From NCBI RefSeq assembly GCF_024168825.1, contig NZ_JALJWH010000001.1, positions 434,001 through 498,000 of the forward strand: a stretch of 64,000 bases of DNA. The letters run 5' to 3'. Each line of letters starts with the position of its first letter. Position 1 is the stretch's first letter. The stretch comes from Paenarthrobacter sp. A20. GTDB taxonomy: Bacteria > Actinomycetota > Actinomycetes > Actinomycetales > Micrococcaceae. The translations under genes and the position numbers were made by a program. Shown here one piece after another: positions 29,275 through 38,001 of the stretch. A model generated the notes under the pieces. That model saw nothing but the letters and a program-made list of their open reading frames with translations, did no database searches and was not told the origin of the DNA.

Positions 29275-29322
29275 GTCGCACTTCAGGTCGTTCCGAGCGC
29301 TGGGAACGACCTGAGCTGCGAC
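29275..29322. repeat. Second long hairpin before the fucose regulator gene
   Basis: CAGGTCGTTCC (29284-29294) and its exact complement (29303-29313) form an 11-bp stem with an 8-base loop. An outer GTCGCA/TGCGAC pair (29275-29280, 29317-29322) extends it. It follows the terminator-like hairpin by 20 bp and ends 59 bp before the FadR-type gene. It may be a further terminator or a leader structure. Confidence 0.6.
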
Positions 29323-29350
29323 TCGGTGGGTGCGGACGCGGCGGAAACAG

Positions 29351-29361
29351 ACATCGGATCA
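29351..29361. promoter_or_regulatory. Candidate operator (ACATCCGATGT-like) before the fucose regulator
   Basis: ACATCGGATCA matches 8 of 11 bases of the palindrome ACATCCGATGT found in the divergent fucose promoter region at 34829. It lies 20 bp before the regulator start, where binding would repress its own gene. This is inferred from sequence similarity only. Confidence 0.45.
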
Positions 29362-29381
29362 TTCGTGGCTACTATTGGTCC

Positions 29382-30053
29382 ATGGCTGTCACAGACGAGG
29401 CGATCAGCAAGATCAAAGACATGCTGATCCGCGGGGAACTTAAGGCTGGCGACCGACTTCCGCCGGAAAAGGAACTGAGCGAGAGGCTTGGCCTTTCAAG
29501 GAGTTCGTTGCGGGAAGCCGTGAAGGCGCTTGAGCTGATCCGCGTGTTGGACGTCCGTCGCGGAGATGGCACTTACGTCACCAGCCTGGACGCCAAGCTG
29601 CTCAATGAAGCCGTGGCATTTGTGGTTGACCTGCACCAGGACAGGTCCATCCTTGAGCTCTTTGAGGTCCGACGAATCCTGGAACCGGCCACCGCACACC
29701 TGGCGGCTGGCAAAATCGGACCCGGGCAACTGCTGGCCCTCCGCAGCACCATGGACGGTATCGACGAAAACACGGACGTGGAAGAACTCGTGGCCCATGA
29801 CCTCGAGTTCCACAGCATCATCACCGAAGCCGCCGGTAACGACTACCTCGGCAGCCTCCTTGAAGCCCTGTCAAGCAGCACAGTCCGGGCACGGATCTGG
29901 CGGGGACTGACCCAGGAAAAGGCTGTGGCGCACACCTTGGCCGAGCACCACGCAATCGCGGACGCCCTGGAACGGGGCGATGCCGAACTGGTGCGGGCTT
30001 TGGTTACCGTGCACATCAGCGGCGTGGAAAACTGGCTGCGGCAAGCCCTCTAG
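29382..30053 (+). CDS. FadR-type GntR regulator, probable fucose-cluster regulator
   Basis: A 223-residue regulator. The N-terminal winged helix includes GELKAGDRLPPEKELSERLG and SRSSLREAVKALELI. The C-terminal FCD ligand domain has the metal-binding pattern DLEFHSIITEAAGN and EHHAIADALERGD. It ends 13 bp from the end of the convergent lactonase gene and is the only regulator in the fucose cluster. A degenerate copy of the ACATCCGATGT palindrome is just upstream. FCD regulators often sense sugar acids, so fuconate or 2-keto-3-deoxyfuconate is a reasonable guess. Confidence 0.88.
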   Translation: MAVTDEAISKIKDMLIRGELKAGDRLPPEKELSERLGLSRSSLREAVKALELIRVLDVRRGDGTYVTSLDAKLLNEAVAFVVDLHQDRSILELFEVRRILEPATAHLAAGKIGPGQLLALRSTMDGIDENTDVEELVAHDLEFHSIITEAAGNDYLGSLLEALSSSTVRARIWRGLTQEKAVAHTLAEHHAIADALERGDAELVRALVTVHISGVENWLRQAL

Positions 30054-30066
30054 CTTTCCTCGCGCT

Positions 30067-30930
30067 CTAGGCGCCAGCGTGCGGAGCAAGGCCGTAGGTA
30101 CGGATCGCAGTCCCTTCAAGCACAGCGTCCTGCTCGGCCGGACTCAGGGTGGAAACAAGTTCCAGCAGGACGTCCAGGGTCCGCCTATACGGCGCTCCGA
30201 GCGTACTGACCGGCCAGTCGCCGCCGATCATCAACCGCTCCGGGCCGAAGGCCTCCAAAGCTGATTCGAACAAGGTCAGCAAACTGTCCGCCGAGTACTC
30301 AACGCCCGGCACGTGAAGGCCGGACAGCTTGGCCACGGCGTTCGGCTGGCGCCCAAGGGAACGGAAATCGGCGTGCCACGAGTCCATGGCCCCGGGGTCG
30401 GCAAGAGGCGGCTTGCCCAGATGATCGAGCACTATGGTCAGTTGGGGCATCTCACGGGCCAGCCGGACTGCCGACCCCAGATGCCGGGGAAAGGCATCCG
30501 GGACATCGAAGGCGAGCCCGCGCCCTGCCACCAGCGCCAGCGACTCGCGAACGGCCGGCAGGTGGAGGAAGTCAGCCCGGGGATCCTCATGGATCAGGTG
30601 CCGGACGCCCTTGAAAACGGGATGGGCGCCAAAACGGGCCAATTGCTCGGCGGCCTCGGTCGGTGACTCCAGCCGCACCCAACCCACCACTCCCAGCACC
30701 CAGGAATTCCGCGCGGCCACAGCCAACATGGCCTCGGTGTCGGCCTCGGTGTCGTCGGCCTGCACCAGGACGGCTCCCCTGGCCCCGGCAGCATCCAACA
30801 CCTCATGGGCCTCGTCCTCGCCGTAGCTGCGGAAGAGCGCACCGTGCTGCGGACCGAGCCAGGAATAGGGGCGCGCTCCGCCGGTGACGAAGGTGTCCAA
30901 GGTCCACAGATGCAGGTGCGAGTCAATCAC
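30067..30930 (-). CDS. Amidohydrolase family lactonase (L-fucono-1,5-lactonase-like)
   Basis: A 287-residue metal-dependent hydrolase of the COG3618 type. It begins with the metal motif IDSHLHLW and has GVVGWVRLES, GVRHLIHEDPRADFL, IVLDHLGKPPLADP and LMIGGDWPVS, the metal-ligand set of L-fuconolactonases and related enzymes. The GTG at 30930 overlaps the aldo/keto reductase stop by 8 bp. In the cluster it would open the lactone made by L-fucose dehydrogenase to L-fuconate. The neighbouring fuconate dehydratase and fucosidase make this assignment likely. Confidence 0.88.
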   Translation of the reverse strand: MIDSHLHLWTLDTFVTGGARPYSWLGPQHGALFRSYGEDEAHEVLDAAGARGAVLVQADDTEADTEAMLAVAARNSWVLGVVGWVRLESPTEAAEQLARFGAHPVFKGVRHLIHEDPRADFLHLPAVRESLALVAGRGLAFDVPDAFPRHLGSAVRLAREMPQLTIVLDHLGKPPLADPGAMDSWHADFRSLGRQPNAVAKLSGLHVPGVEYSADSLLTLFESALEAFGPERLMIGGDWPVSTLGAPYRRTLDVLLELVSTLSPAEQDAVLEGTAIRTYGLAPHAGA

Positions 30931-31876
30931 GCCCGGATGCCTCCAGTGCTTCCCACAACTCGTCGGGAACGGTTTCCTCCATCCGGGCCGCGTTGGTGGC
31001 GACCTGCTCGGGAGCGCTGGCTCCGGCGGTCACGTTCACCACGGCGGGATGCCGCAACGGGAACTGGAGTGCCGCCGTCGGAAGTTCCACGCCAAAGTCG
31101 CGGCAGACCGTCGCCAGGTGACGTGCCCGTTCCACCAGTGCTTTCGGTGCCCGATCGTAGTTGTAGTGGGCGTCGTCGGGGACTTCCGCTCGGGCCAGCA
31201 GCCCGGAGTTGAAAGCACCAACGCTGACGACGCCGGTGCGGCGCTCCACACAGCGCTCAAGCAGCGGGACGCTGGGCTGCTCAAGCAGGGTGTAGCGTCC
31301 GGCGAGCATGACAAGGTCCAGGTCTGCGGCTTCGACGCATTCGAGCGCAGCTTCGGCCGAGTTGATGCCCACGCCGATTGCCTTGATCAGGCCCTCGGAC
31401 CGCAGCTTTTCCAGTACCGGCAGCGCCTGGGAGATTCCGGCTTGGAGGTCGTGGACGTCGGGATCGTGGAGATACGCGATGTCCACATGGTCCAGGCCGA
31501 GGCGCTCCAAGGAGTCTTCGATGCTGCGCCGAATGCCGGCGTCGGAGAAGTCCCATACTCGCCGGGTGCTGGCAGGGACATCGAAGCCTTCCGGGTCCTG
31601 TCCACCGGCGTTGTTGGGTTCCAGCAGCCGGCCGACCTTGGTTGAGATGACAAACTCGTCCCGCGGCTTGTCCCGAAGGACGGCTCCAAGTCGCTGCTCG
31701 GACAGGCCCAGGCCGTAGTGCGGCGCGGTGTCGAAGTAGCGGATCCCGGCGTCCCAGGCAGCCAGGACAGTGGCGAGCGCCTCCCCATCGGGGATGGAAC
31801 GGTAGAGGTTCCCGATCCCGGCCGCGCCAAAGCCGAGCCTGCCCAGATTAAGTGGCGTCAGTGATTCAGCATTCAT
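30923..31876 (-). CDS. Aldo/keto reductase, probable L-fucose dehydrogenase
   Basis: A 317-residue aldo/keto reductase resembling D-threo-aldose 1-dehydrogenase (L-fucose dehydrogenase). The catalytic set is Asp/Tyr in YFDTAPHYGLGLSE, Lys in FVISTKVGRLL and His in DIAYLHDPDVHD. It would oxidise L-fucose to L-fucono-lactone with NAD(P). The ATG at 31876 overlaps the mutarotase stop (ATGA) and has GGGAG upstream, which decides the start against an ATG four codons earlier. It sits between the mutarotase and lactonase genes, matching pathway order. Confidence 0.9.
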   Translation of the reverse strand: MNAESLTPLNLGRLGFGAAGIGNLYRSIPDGEALATVLAAWDAGIRYFDTAPHYGLGLSEQRLGAVLRDKPRDEFVISTKVGRLLEPNNAGGQDPEGFDVPASTRRVWDFSDAGIRRSIEDSLERLGLDHVDIAYLHDPDVHDLQAGISQALPVLEKLRSEGLIKAIGVGINSAEAALECVEAADLDLVMLAGRYTLLEQPSVPLLERCVERRTGVVSVGAFNSGLLARAEVPDDAHYNYDRAPKALVERARHLATVCRDFGVELPTAALQFPLRHPAVVNVTAGASAPEQVATNAARMEETVPDELWEALEASGRD

Positions 31877-32187
31877 GGCAACTCCCATACCTTATGAATA
31901 CCCTGATCCTCCCCTGAGTAATCGTCCTGGACCTCCAAAAGTTCTGCCATCCTGGCCTGCCACGGCACATTGGCAGGGTGGTCGGCGAGCGCGTGGCGCA
32001 TCGATTGGTAGTCGTCGACGTCCACCACATGGAAGAGGTGGAGCCCGCTGCGCCAAATACGCCAGTTCCTGACCCCGGCGTCCTTGAGAGCCGCAACCAA
32101 TTCAGGCGGGATGTGCTGGTGGGCGTCGGCGTATTCCTCTTCGGCTCCCGGTTTGAGCTTTGTGTGGAGGGCGATGCTCTCAGCCAT
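31873..32187 (-). CDS. L-fucose/L-rhamnose mutarotase (RhaM family)
   Basis: A 104-residue dimeric alpha/beta-barrel-type mutarotase. The family pattern is complete: LHTKLKPGAEEEYADAHQHI, PPELVAALKDAGVRNWRIWR, then HLFHVVDVDDY and DHPANVPWQARM. It interconverts alpha and beta anomers, supplying the anomer used by the dehydrogenase. It overlaps the fucosidase gene (8 bp) and the aldo/keto reductase gene (4 bp), so translation is coupled. L-fucose rather than L-rhamnose is inferred from the neighbours. Confidence 0.92.
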   Translation of the reverse strand: MAESIALHTKLKPGAEEEYADAHQHIPPELVAALKDAGVRNWRIWRSGLHLFHVVDVDDYQSMRHALADHPANVPWQARMAELLEVQDDYSGEDQGIHKVWELP

Positions 32188-33502
32188 GGGATGCCCCGCG
32201 CTCCGCAGTCCCGGGCTTCAGGAACAGTTCCAACACTGGAACTGCAACGTCGGGGCGTTGAACAGGCAGCTTGATGGTCAGTGTTCCCGGGGGTTGGCCG
32301 CCCGGTGTCATGTTCATTGCCTGCTGCCCGGGGTCCACCTCTTTGAGGAAGACCTCCGAGGCATCGTTCAGCAATTGCGCGTACTCGACCTTGCCCGCGA
32401 GGTCCGGCAGATGAACGTACTCGAACGGCCACGCAAAGAGGTGGACATAGAGCCGGTCGCCGCGCTGGGTGTAGCGGGCATCCGCCGGGGCTGTCAACGG
32501 CGAAGCCCCGGCACCGTAGATGGCGCGGGAGTGCAGCTTCATCCACTCTCCAATGCCCGCCAAGGAGGCGAGCGCCCGGGGATCGATGCTGCCCCGGCCT
32601 GTCGGCCCGACATTGAGCAGCAAGTTGCCGCCCTTGGACACCCCATCCACCAGCATGCGGATGAGCAGGTCCACGGACTTGTCATTCAGATTGTCCCGGT
32701 CGTAGCCCCAGCTGCCGTTGAGAGTCTGGCAGGCCTCCCAGGTGACCGGTTCGCCGTCGAGCATCATGGGGCCAGCGGGCTGGTACTGCTCCGGCGTGAC
32801 GAAGTCTCCCGGTATGTCCAGCCGGTCATTGACGATGATTCCGGGCTGCAGCTCCCGCACCATGGCGAGCAGTGCTTCCGAGTCCCAGTCCTTGCGACCC
32901 TTGCCACCCCAATAATCCTCTTCGTGTCCACCTGTGTAGGAGAAGTCGAAGAACAGGTAGTCGATGGTGCCGTAGTTGCTCAGGAGCTCACGGACCTGCC
33001 CATGCAGGTAGTCCCTGTAACGGGCCATGTCGCGTCCGCTGTTCAGGCTTTCGACGTCGGCCGCGTTGCGTTGGGGATGGACCCCGTCAATAGGGAAATC
33101 GGGGTGGTGCCAGTCGATAAGGGAGTGGTAGAAACCAACCTTCAGCCCCTCTGCCCTGAGCGCTTCCACATAGGGGGCGACCAAGTCCCGGCCCGCAGGA
33201 GTATTGGTGGCTTTGTACTCCGTCAGGGCTGAATCCCACAGGCAAAAGCCGTCGTGGTGCTTGGTGGTGAGGACCACGTACTTCATCCCTGCTTCCCGGG
33301 CGGCGCGGGCCCACTCCCGGGGATCGTAGAGATCCGGGTCAAAGCGCCTGAAGTACTTGGAGTACTCCTCCACAGTGGTCTCTTCCCGGTTCATTACCCA
33401 CTCGTGCCGTGCCGGGAGCGCGTATAGGCCCCAGTGCACGAACATCCCAAAGCGTGCTTCTTCGAACCAAGGTGCGTGCTGGATCAACGGGATTCCTTCC
33501 AT
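32180..33502 (-). CDS. Alpha-L-fucosidase, glycoside hydrolase family 29
   Basis: A 440-residue GH29 enzyme that releases L-fucose from fucosides. Landmarks are [47 protein letters not shown] and [13 protein letters not shown], whose Asp is the expected nucleophile. [16 protein letters not shown] follows later. No signal peptide is present, so it acts inside the cell on imported short fucosides. The gene starts within the end of the fuconate dehydratase gene (19-bp overlap). Confidence 0.95.
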   Translation of the reverse strand: MEGIPLIQHAPWFEEARFGMFVHWGLYALPARHEWVMNREETTVEEYSKYFRRFDPDLYDPREWARAAREAGMKYVVLTTKHHDGFCLWDSALTEYKATNTPAGRDLVAPYVEALRAEGLKVGFYHSLIDWHHPDFPIDGVHPQRNAADVESLNSGRDMARYRDYLHGQVRELLSNYGTIDYLFFDFSYTGGHEEDYWGGKGRKDWDSEALLAMVRELQPGIIVNDRLDIPGDFVTPEQYQPAGPMMLDGEPVTWEACQTLNGSWGYDRDNLNDKSVDLLIRMLVDGVSKGGNLLLNVGPTGRGSIDPRALASLAGIGEWMKLHSRAIYGAGASPLTAPADARYTQRGDRLYVHLFAWPFEYVHLPDLAGKVEYAQLLNDASEVFLKEVDPGQQAMNMTPGGQPPGTLTIKLPVQRPDVAVPVLELFLKPGTAERGASHG

Positions 33503-34788
33503 ACGGGGCCGTTCGGAAAGCTGTACGCGGCCAGTGTTTCACGGAGCATTTCGTTGCCGGCTCCGGGAGCCGACGGCGGCCAGTACGCGCCGCTGTGGAC
33601 ATCTACGGGTGTGATGAAGTGTTCGTGGAGGTGATCCACGAACTCAATGGTCCGGCCTTCCTTTGTCCCGGATACGGCGATGTAGTCGAACATGGACAGG
33701 TGCTGCACGGCCTCGCAGAGCCCAACCCCGCCGGCATGTGGGCATACCGGGACGCCGAACTTGGCGGCGAGCAGGAGGATGGCGATGTTCTCGTTGACTC
33801 CTGCCACACGGGCAGCGTCGATCTGCAGGACTTGGAGTGATCCGGCTTGGAGCATCTGTTTGAACACCACCCGGTTCTGGACGTGCTCCCCGGTTGCCAC
33901 GGGAATCGGAGCAACGCCGCGGGCGATGGCTGCATGGCCCAGAATGTCATCCGGGCTGGTGGGCTCCTCGATCCAGGCAATGTCGTAGGGGGCCAGATGG
34001 GCCATCCAGTCGATGGCGTCCTGGACGTCCCAGCGCTGGTTGGCGTCCACGGCGATCCTGATATCCGGGCCAACAGCTTCGCGCGCAGCCCGGACGCGAC
34101 GGATGTCATCCTCCAACGAGGCTCCGACCTTGAGCTTGATCTGCGTGAATCCGTCGGCCACGGCTTCCTTGGCCAGCCGCGTCAGTTTTTCATCGCTGTA
34201 ACCCAGCCAGCCCGGCGTCGTGGTGTATGCAGGGTAGCCCTCGGCGAGAAGAGCCGCTGTGCGCGTTTCCCTTCCTGGCTCGGCGGCTCGAAGTATCGCC
34301 AACGCCTCGTCAGGGGTGAGCGCATCCGTGAGGTAGCGGAAGTCAACCAAGGCCACCAGCTCTTCCGGAGTCATCCCGGCGAGCAGCTCCCAGAGGGGCA
34401 ACCCGGCGCGTTTGGCCTTCAGGTCCCACAGGGCGTTCACCACGGCGCCGATGGCCATGTGAATGACGCCCTTCTCCGGACCGAGCCAGCGGAGTTGGGA
34501 ATCGTGGGCCAACAGTTTCCAGGTGGCGCCCATGTCTGCGAGCAGGTCCTCAACTGTCCGGCCGATGATGTGCCCGCGGAGGGCATCGAGTGCCGCAGTT
34601 TCCACCTCGTTGCCACGCCCGATGGTGAACACAAAGCCGTGGCCCTCATGCCCGTCCCCGGCGTCGGTGCGGATGATCAGGTAGGCGGCGGAGTAGTCGG
34701 GGTCCGGATTCATGGCATCCGAGCCGTCCAGTTCGAGGGATGTGGGGAAGCGGATATCGTACGTATCCACTGCGGTAATGGTGCTCAT
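33484..34788 (-). CDS. L-fuconate dehydratase (enolase superfamily)
   Basis: A 434-residue mandelate racemase-type enolase-superfamily enzyme. The catalytic Lys pair is in IKLKVGAS. Metal ligands lie in [22 protein letters not shown] and the following [12 protein letters not shown], and the late [17 protein letters not shown] is typical of L-fuconate dehydratases. It converts L-fuconate to 2-keto-3-deoxy-L-fuconate. The ATG at 34788 follows CAGGAG by 4 bases, which decides the start. It is the first gene of the five-gene minus-strand fucose operon. Confidence 0.94.
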   Translation of the reverse strand: MSTITAVDTYDIRFPTSLELDGSDAMNPDPDYSAAYLIIRTDAGDGHEGHGFVFTIGRGNEVETAALDALRGHIIGRTVEDLLADMGATWKLLAHDSQLRWLGPEKGVIHMAIGAVVNALWDLKAKRAGLPLWELLAGMTPEELVALVDFRYLTDALTPDEALAILRAAEPGRETRTAALLAEGYPAYTTTPGWLGYSDEKLTRLAKEAVADGFTQIKLKVGASLEDDIRRVRAAREAVGPDIRIAVDANQRWDVQDAIDWMAHLAPYDIAWIEEPTSPDDILGHAAIARGVAPIPVATGEHVQNRVVFKQMLQAGSLQVLQIDAARVAGVNENIAILLLAAKFGVPVCPHAGGVGLCEAVQHLSMFDYIAVSGTKEGRTIEFVDHLHEHFITPVDVHSGAYWPPSAPGAGNEMLRETLAAYSFPNGPVWKESR

Positions 34789-34828
34789 GCGGCTCCTGAA
34801 GTGCGTCACGATTCTTCACCGAGCCTAA

Positions 34829-34839
34829 ACATCCGATGT
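34829..34839. promoter_or_regulatory. Candidate operator ACATCCGATGT
   Basis: A perfect 5-bp inverted repeat around a single C, 40 bp upstream of the fuconate dehydratase start in the divergent fucose promoter region. A degenerate copy lies at 34894 and another before the regulator gene at 29351. This spread fits a FadR-type operator set. Confidence 0.55.
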
Positions 34840-34893
34840 CTGCCTTGTCAATGGGTCACATTTCCGTATTATGGGGGGGAAACAGCACACTAG

Positions 34894-34904
34894 AGCTCGG
34901 ATGT
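34894..34904. promoter_or_regulatory. Second candidate fucose operator
   Basis: AGCTCGGATGT shares 8 of 11 bases with ACATCCGATGT, including the full GATGT half. It lies 25 bp before the FAH-family hydrolase start, so one regulator could act on both divergent promoters from the two sites. Confidence 0.4.
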
Positions 34905-34929
34905 TAGTCCCGAACGCACGGAGGAAGCC

Positions 34930-35853
34930 ATGACCTTGAAATTCGCCAGGCTGGGTACGGCCGGAAACGAACAACCGGCAGTCATCGCCCAGGACGCCGA
35001 CGGCACCGAGAAGTACTTCAACCTTTCGAGCCTGACCAGCGACATCGACGGCACTTTCCTCGCCTCCGACGGCATCGAACGCACCCGTGAGGCCCTGAAT
35101 AAAGGGGAACTTCCGGAAATCCCAGCCGCAGGCCTGCGCATCGGCGCTCCCGTTGCCCGCCCCGGTGCCGTGGTGGCCATCGGCCTGAATTACACGGCCC
35201 ACGCTGCCGAATCCGGTGCGACGCCGCCCGAGGTTCCCGTAGTCTTCCTCAAGCCGAGCAACACCATCGCCGGCCCGTTCGACGCCGCCCCCATCCCGCC
35301 GTCGTCGGAAAAGTACGACTGGGAAGTTGAACTGGCGATCGTGATCGGCCGCGAAGCGTCATACCTTTCCTCTGTTTCAGAGGCTGAAGCATGCATCGCC
35401 GGCTACGCAGTGGCCAACGACCTCTCCGAGCGCGAGTACCAGATCCCCGGTTCGGCCGGACAGTGGACCAAGGGCAAATCCCTCCCCGGCTCCACTCCCT
35501 TGGGCCCGTGGTTGGTTCCCGCCTCGGACGTCGACCCCGGCAACCTGCGCCTGCAGACACTGGTCAACGGAGAAGCCCGCCAGGACTCCACGACCTCGGA
35601 CATGATCTTCGACCCTGCCACGATCGTCCATCATCTCAGCCAGTACATGGTCCTCGAACCCGGCGATGTCATCATCACCGGCACCCCCGAGGGCGTCGCA
35701 CTGTCCGGGCGCTTCCCGTTCATCCAGCCGGGTGACGTTGTGGAACTGGAGATCGACGGCTTGGGCCGGCAGCGCCAGGAGTACTTCCGGGCCACGTCCG
35801 GCTCAGCCACAGGTACTGGCCACGCCGTTTCCTTCGCCAGCACCACTGCCTGA
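34930..35853 (+). CDS. FAH-family hydrolase (2,4-diketo-3-deoxy-L-fuconate hydrolase-like)
   Basis: A 307-residue fumarylacetoacetate hydrolase-type enzyme. Family features are VVAIGLNYTAHAAE, VPVVFLKPSNTIAGP, the metal-binding KYDWEVELAIVIG, GYAVANDLSEREYQ and the closing GDVIITGTPEGVAL. In the non-phosphorylated L-fucose route such a protein cleaves 2,4-diketo-3-deoxyfuconate to pyruvate and lactate. The gene is divergent from the dehydratase operon and 4 bp before the SDR gene. GGAGG precedes the ATG. The substrate is inferred from context. Confidence 0.9.
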   Translation: MTLKFARLGTAGNEQPAVIAQDADGTEKYFNLSSLTSDIDGTFLASDGIERTREALNKGELPEIPAAGLRIGAPVARPGAVVAIGLNYTAHAAESGATPPEVPVVFLKPSNTIAGPFDAAPIPPSSEKYDWEVELAIVIGREASYLSSVSEAEACIAGYAVANDLSEREYQIPGSAGQWTKGKSLPGSTPLGPWLVPASDVDPGNLRLQTLVNGEARQDSTTSDMIFDPATIVHHLSQYMVLEPGDVIITGTPEGVALSGRFPFIQPGDVVELEIDGLGRQRQEYFRATSGSATGTGHAVSFASTTA

Positions 35854-35857
35854 CCCG

Positions 35858-36619
35858 ATGGCAAAATCGGTGGGCAATGAATTCGAAGGCCTCGCAGCTC
35901 TGGTGACCGGCGGCGCCTCCGGGATCGGAGCGGCCATCGCGGACCGCCTGGCGGCCGGAGGTGCGCAGGTGGCGGTCCTCGACCTCGCCCCGGAAACCAG
36001 CCCGCACTTTGGCGTGCAGTGCAACGTTGCCGATGACGCCTCGGTGCGTACCGCCGTCGAAAGCGTTGCCAGGCAGTTCGGCCGCCTGGACATCGTCATC
36101 AACAACGCCGGCATCGGCGCCCAAGGTGACATCGCAGCGAACGACGACGACGAATGGCTCCGCGTCCTCAACGTCAACGTGGTGGGAATCGCCCGGGTCA
36201 GCCGGGCAGCCCTGCCATATCTGCGTGAGTCGCCGGCCGCCGCGATCGTGAACACCTGTTCCATCGCCGCCACGGCAGGGCTCCCGCAGCGGGCACTCTA
36301 CTCTGCGTCCAAGGGCGCGGTCCTGTCCCTGACGCTCGCCATGGCGGCTGACCACGTGCGGGAGGGCATCCGCGTGAACTGCGTGAACCCCGGCACCGTG
36401 GACACTCCGTGGGTGGGCCGACTGCTCGATTCGGCCGCTGATCCCTCCGGCGAGCGCGCCGCGCTCAACGCCCGCCAGCCCCACGGCCGGATGGTTGACC
36501 CCACGGAGGTGGCCGGTGCCGTCGCGTACTTGGCGAGCCCGCTGTCAGGTTCGACGTCGGGCACCTCGCTGGCGGTCGACGGCGGCATGCAGGGTTTGCG
36601 GTTGCGGCCGGTTCAGTAA
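35858..36619 (+). CDS. SDR oxidoreductase, probable 2-keto-3-deoxy-L-fuconate dehydrogenase
   Basis: A 253-residue short-chain dehydrogenase. The cofactor motif TGGASGIG, the NNAG motif and the catalytic Ser/Tyr/Lys (NTCSIAATAGLPQRALYSAS, then K) are all present, and the C-terminus has the usual SGTSLAVDGGMQ. It follows the FAH-type gene by 4 bp and should be co-transcribed. In this pathway an SDR oxidises 2-keto-3-deoxyfuconate to the 2,4-diketo acid split by the FAH enzyme. L-fucose dehydrogenase is an alternative role, but the aldo/keto reductase already fits that step. Confidence 0.88.
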   Translation: MAKSVGNEFEGLAALVTGGASGIGAAIADRLAAGGAQVAVLDLAPETSPHFGVQCNVADDASVRTAVESVARQFGRLDIVINNAGIGAQGDIAANDDDEWLRVLNVNVVGIARVSRAALPYLRESPAAAIVNTCSIAATAGLPQRALYSASKGAVLSLTLAMAADHVREGIRVNCVNPGTVDTPWVGRLLDSAADPSGERAALNARQPHGRMVDPTEVAGAVAYLASPLSGSTSGTSLAVDGGMQGLRLRPVQ

Positions 36620-36635
36620 CCGGTGTGGGGCTGGA

Positions 36636-37784
36636 TCACAAGATCCCGTTGAAGATCTGCCAGCCCCAGCCAACGGTTTCGGCGCCTTTCCAACCACCGC
36701 GGCCATCGGCGTAGTACATCACCAGTTCGCCGGCCGCGTTAATACCGTGCACGTCATTGAAGCCATCGCGGTTGAAGTCCCCTGCGCTGCCGATGCTGGT
36801 CAGCGCGTTCCAGCCCTGCCCGATCCAGCGTGAGCCGGTCCATCCACCTGCGCCGTCTCCACCGTAGAGATGGAGTCCTCCGGCCTTGTCTTTGGCCAGG
36901 ACATCCACGTTGCCGTCGCCATCAAAGTCGCCGGGACCGATCAGGAGGTCCATGACGTCCCAGCCCTGGCCGACCTTCACCCTGGGACTCCAACCTCCCC
37001 ACGGATGCGAAGGGAAGACGTAGAGATCCCCGTTCGCCTCGCTGCCCAAAAGATCATTGAGGCCATCGCCGTTGAAATCGCCGGGACCCAACACTTTGTC
37101 CATGCTGTTCCACCCCCAGCCCACGGCATAGCGGAAGGTATAGAACCCGCCGTCACCCGTTCCTTGGAAGCGGTACAGCGTCCCGGAACCATCGGTGGCC
37201 ATGAGGTCGGTGATGCCGTCAGTGGTGAAGTCTCCGGCGGCAAAGATCCTGGTAAACGCGTCCCATCCAGGGCCTACTTGCCGGGTTTCCTGCCAACCTT
37301 GGACACCATCCCTCCCCAGGTACATCAAGAGTGTTCCGTCGCGCCTGCGGGCCATCAGCTCAAACACGCCCCGGCCAGTGAAGCCCTCCGCCCGCATTGG
37401 TTCTTTGCGGATCTCCTCCGACTCGCCGGTGACAACTTCCTTGCCGGCGCAGTTGGTAGGCGAGCCAGTGGCAATCGCAGAGATCCGGCCGCCAATGTCA
37501 TCAGCTTCCAAGGGATAGAGGTATGGAGAATAGGGCGGACTGGTTTCCACGGGTTCGCCGTCCCGAAGCCACTGGATGGAATAGCTGGACTCGCCGCCCC
37601 CACCGCAGTTGGCGAAGTAGGCCGGCGCACCTTCCACGGACAGGACCGCGCCCACGATCGGATGGCCATAAACGCTCACATCCCGGGCGTCTGCTGCGTG
37701 CGCGGCCGGCATCAAGGTAGTGCCCACCAGCAACGCAGCCATGACTCCTGCCGCGCCGATTCTTTTCCCGCAAAACAGGCCCAC
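36636..37784 (-). CDS. Secreted FG-GAP/VCBS repeat protein
   Basis: A 382-residue exported protein. The GTG at 37784 is chosen because GAGGGAG lies upstream and it gives a clean signal peptide ending PAAHA before ADARDVS; the frame stays open further upstream without signal-peptide features. An N-terminal Ig-like domain (about 30-130) precedes four FG-GAP-like repeats with the Ca-binding pattern, GDFTTDGITDL, GDFNGDGLNDL, GDFDGDGNVDV and GDFNRDGFNDV, forming part of a beta-propeller. Arthrobacter encodes many such surface or secreted proteins; ligands are unknown. It is convergent with the SDR gene. Confidence 0.85.
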   Translation of the reverse strand: MGLFCGKRIGAAGVMAALLVGTTLMPAAHAADARDVSVYGHPIVGAVLSVEGAPAYFANCGGGGESSYSIQWLRDGEPVETSPPYSPYLYPLEADDIGGRISAIATGSPTNCAGKEVVTGESEEIRKEPMRAEGFTGRGVFELMARRRDGTLLMYLGRDGVQGWQETRQVGPGWDAFTRIFAAGDFTTDGITDLMATDGSGTLYRFQGTGDGGFYTFRYAVGWGWNSMDKVLGPGDFNGDGLNDLLGSEANGDLYVFPSHPWGGWSPRVKVGQGWDVMDLLIGPGDFDGDGNVDVLAKDKAGGLHLYGGDGAGGWTGSRWIGQGWNALTSIGSAGDFNRDGFNDVHGINAAGELVMYYADGRGGWKGAETVGWGWQIFNGIL

Positions 37785-38001
37785 GATTCTCCCTCGAAAG
37801 GTGCCATATGCGCCCATCCTAGGAGGCGCCCCCGACGGCGGGACGAACGCGGGGGACGACAGGCCGCCGTCGTGCGCTGTTTCCTGCGGCGCCTCCATTG
37901 CGTAACGCAACTGGCCCGCAACGTCCGGCCCTCACGGTTCGCCTATGCTCAACCACAAGGAATCAACGGCGACTCACTTAGCAAACCCAGGAGACACGGC
38001 C

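Noticed and set aside
30923..31876. General stress aldo/keto reductase
   Set aside because: Its coupling to the mutarotase and lactonase genes and its resemblance to D-threo-aldose dehydrogenases make L-fucose dehydrogenase more likely.
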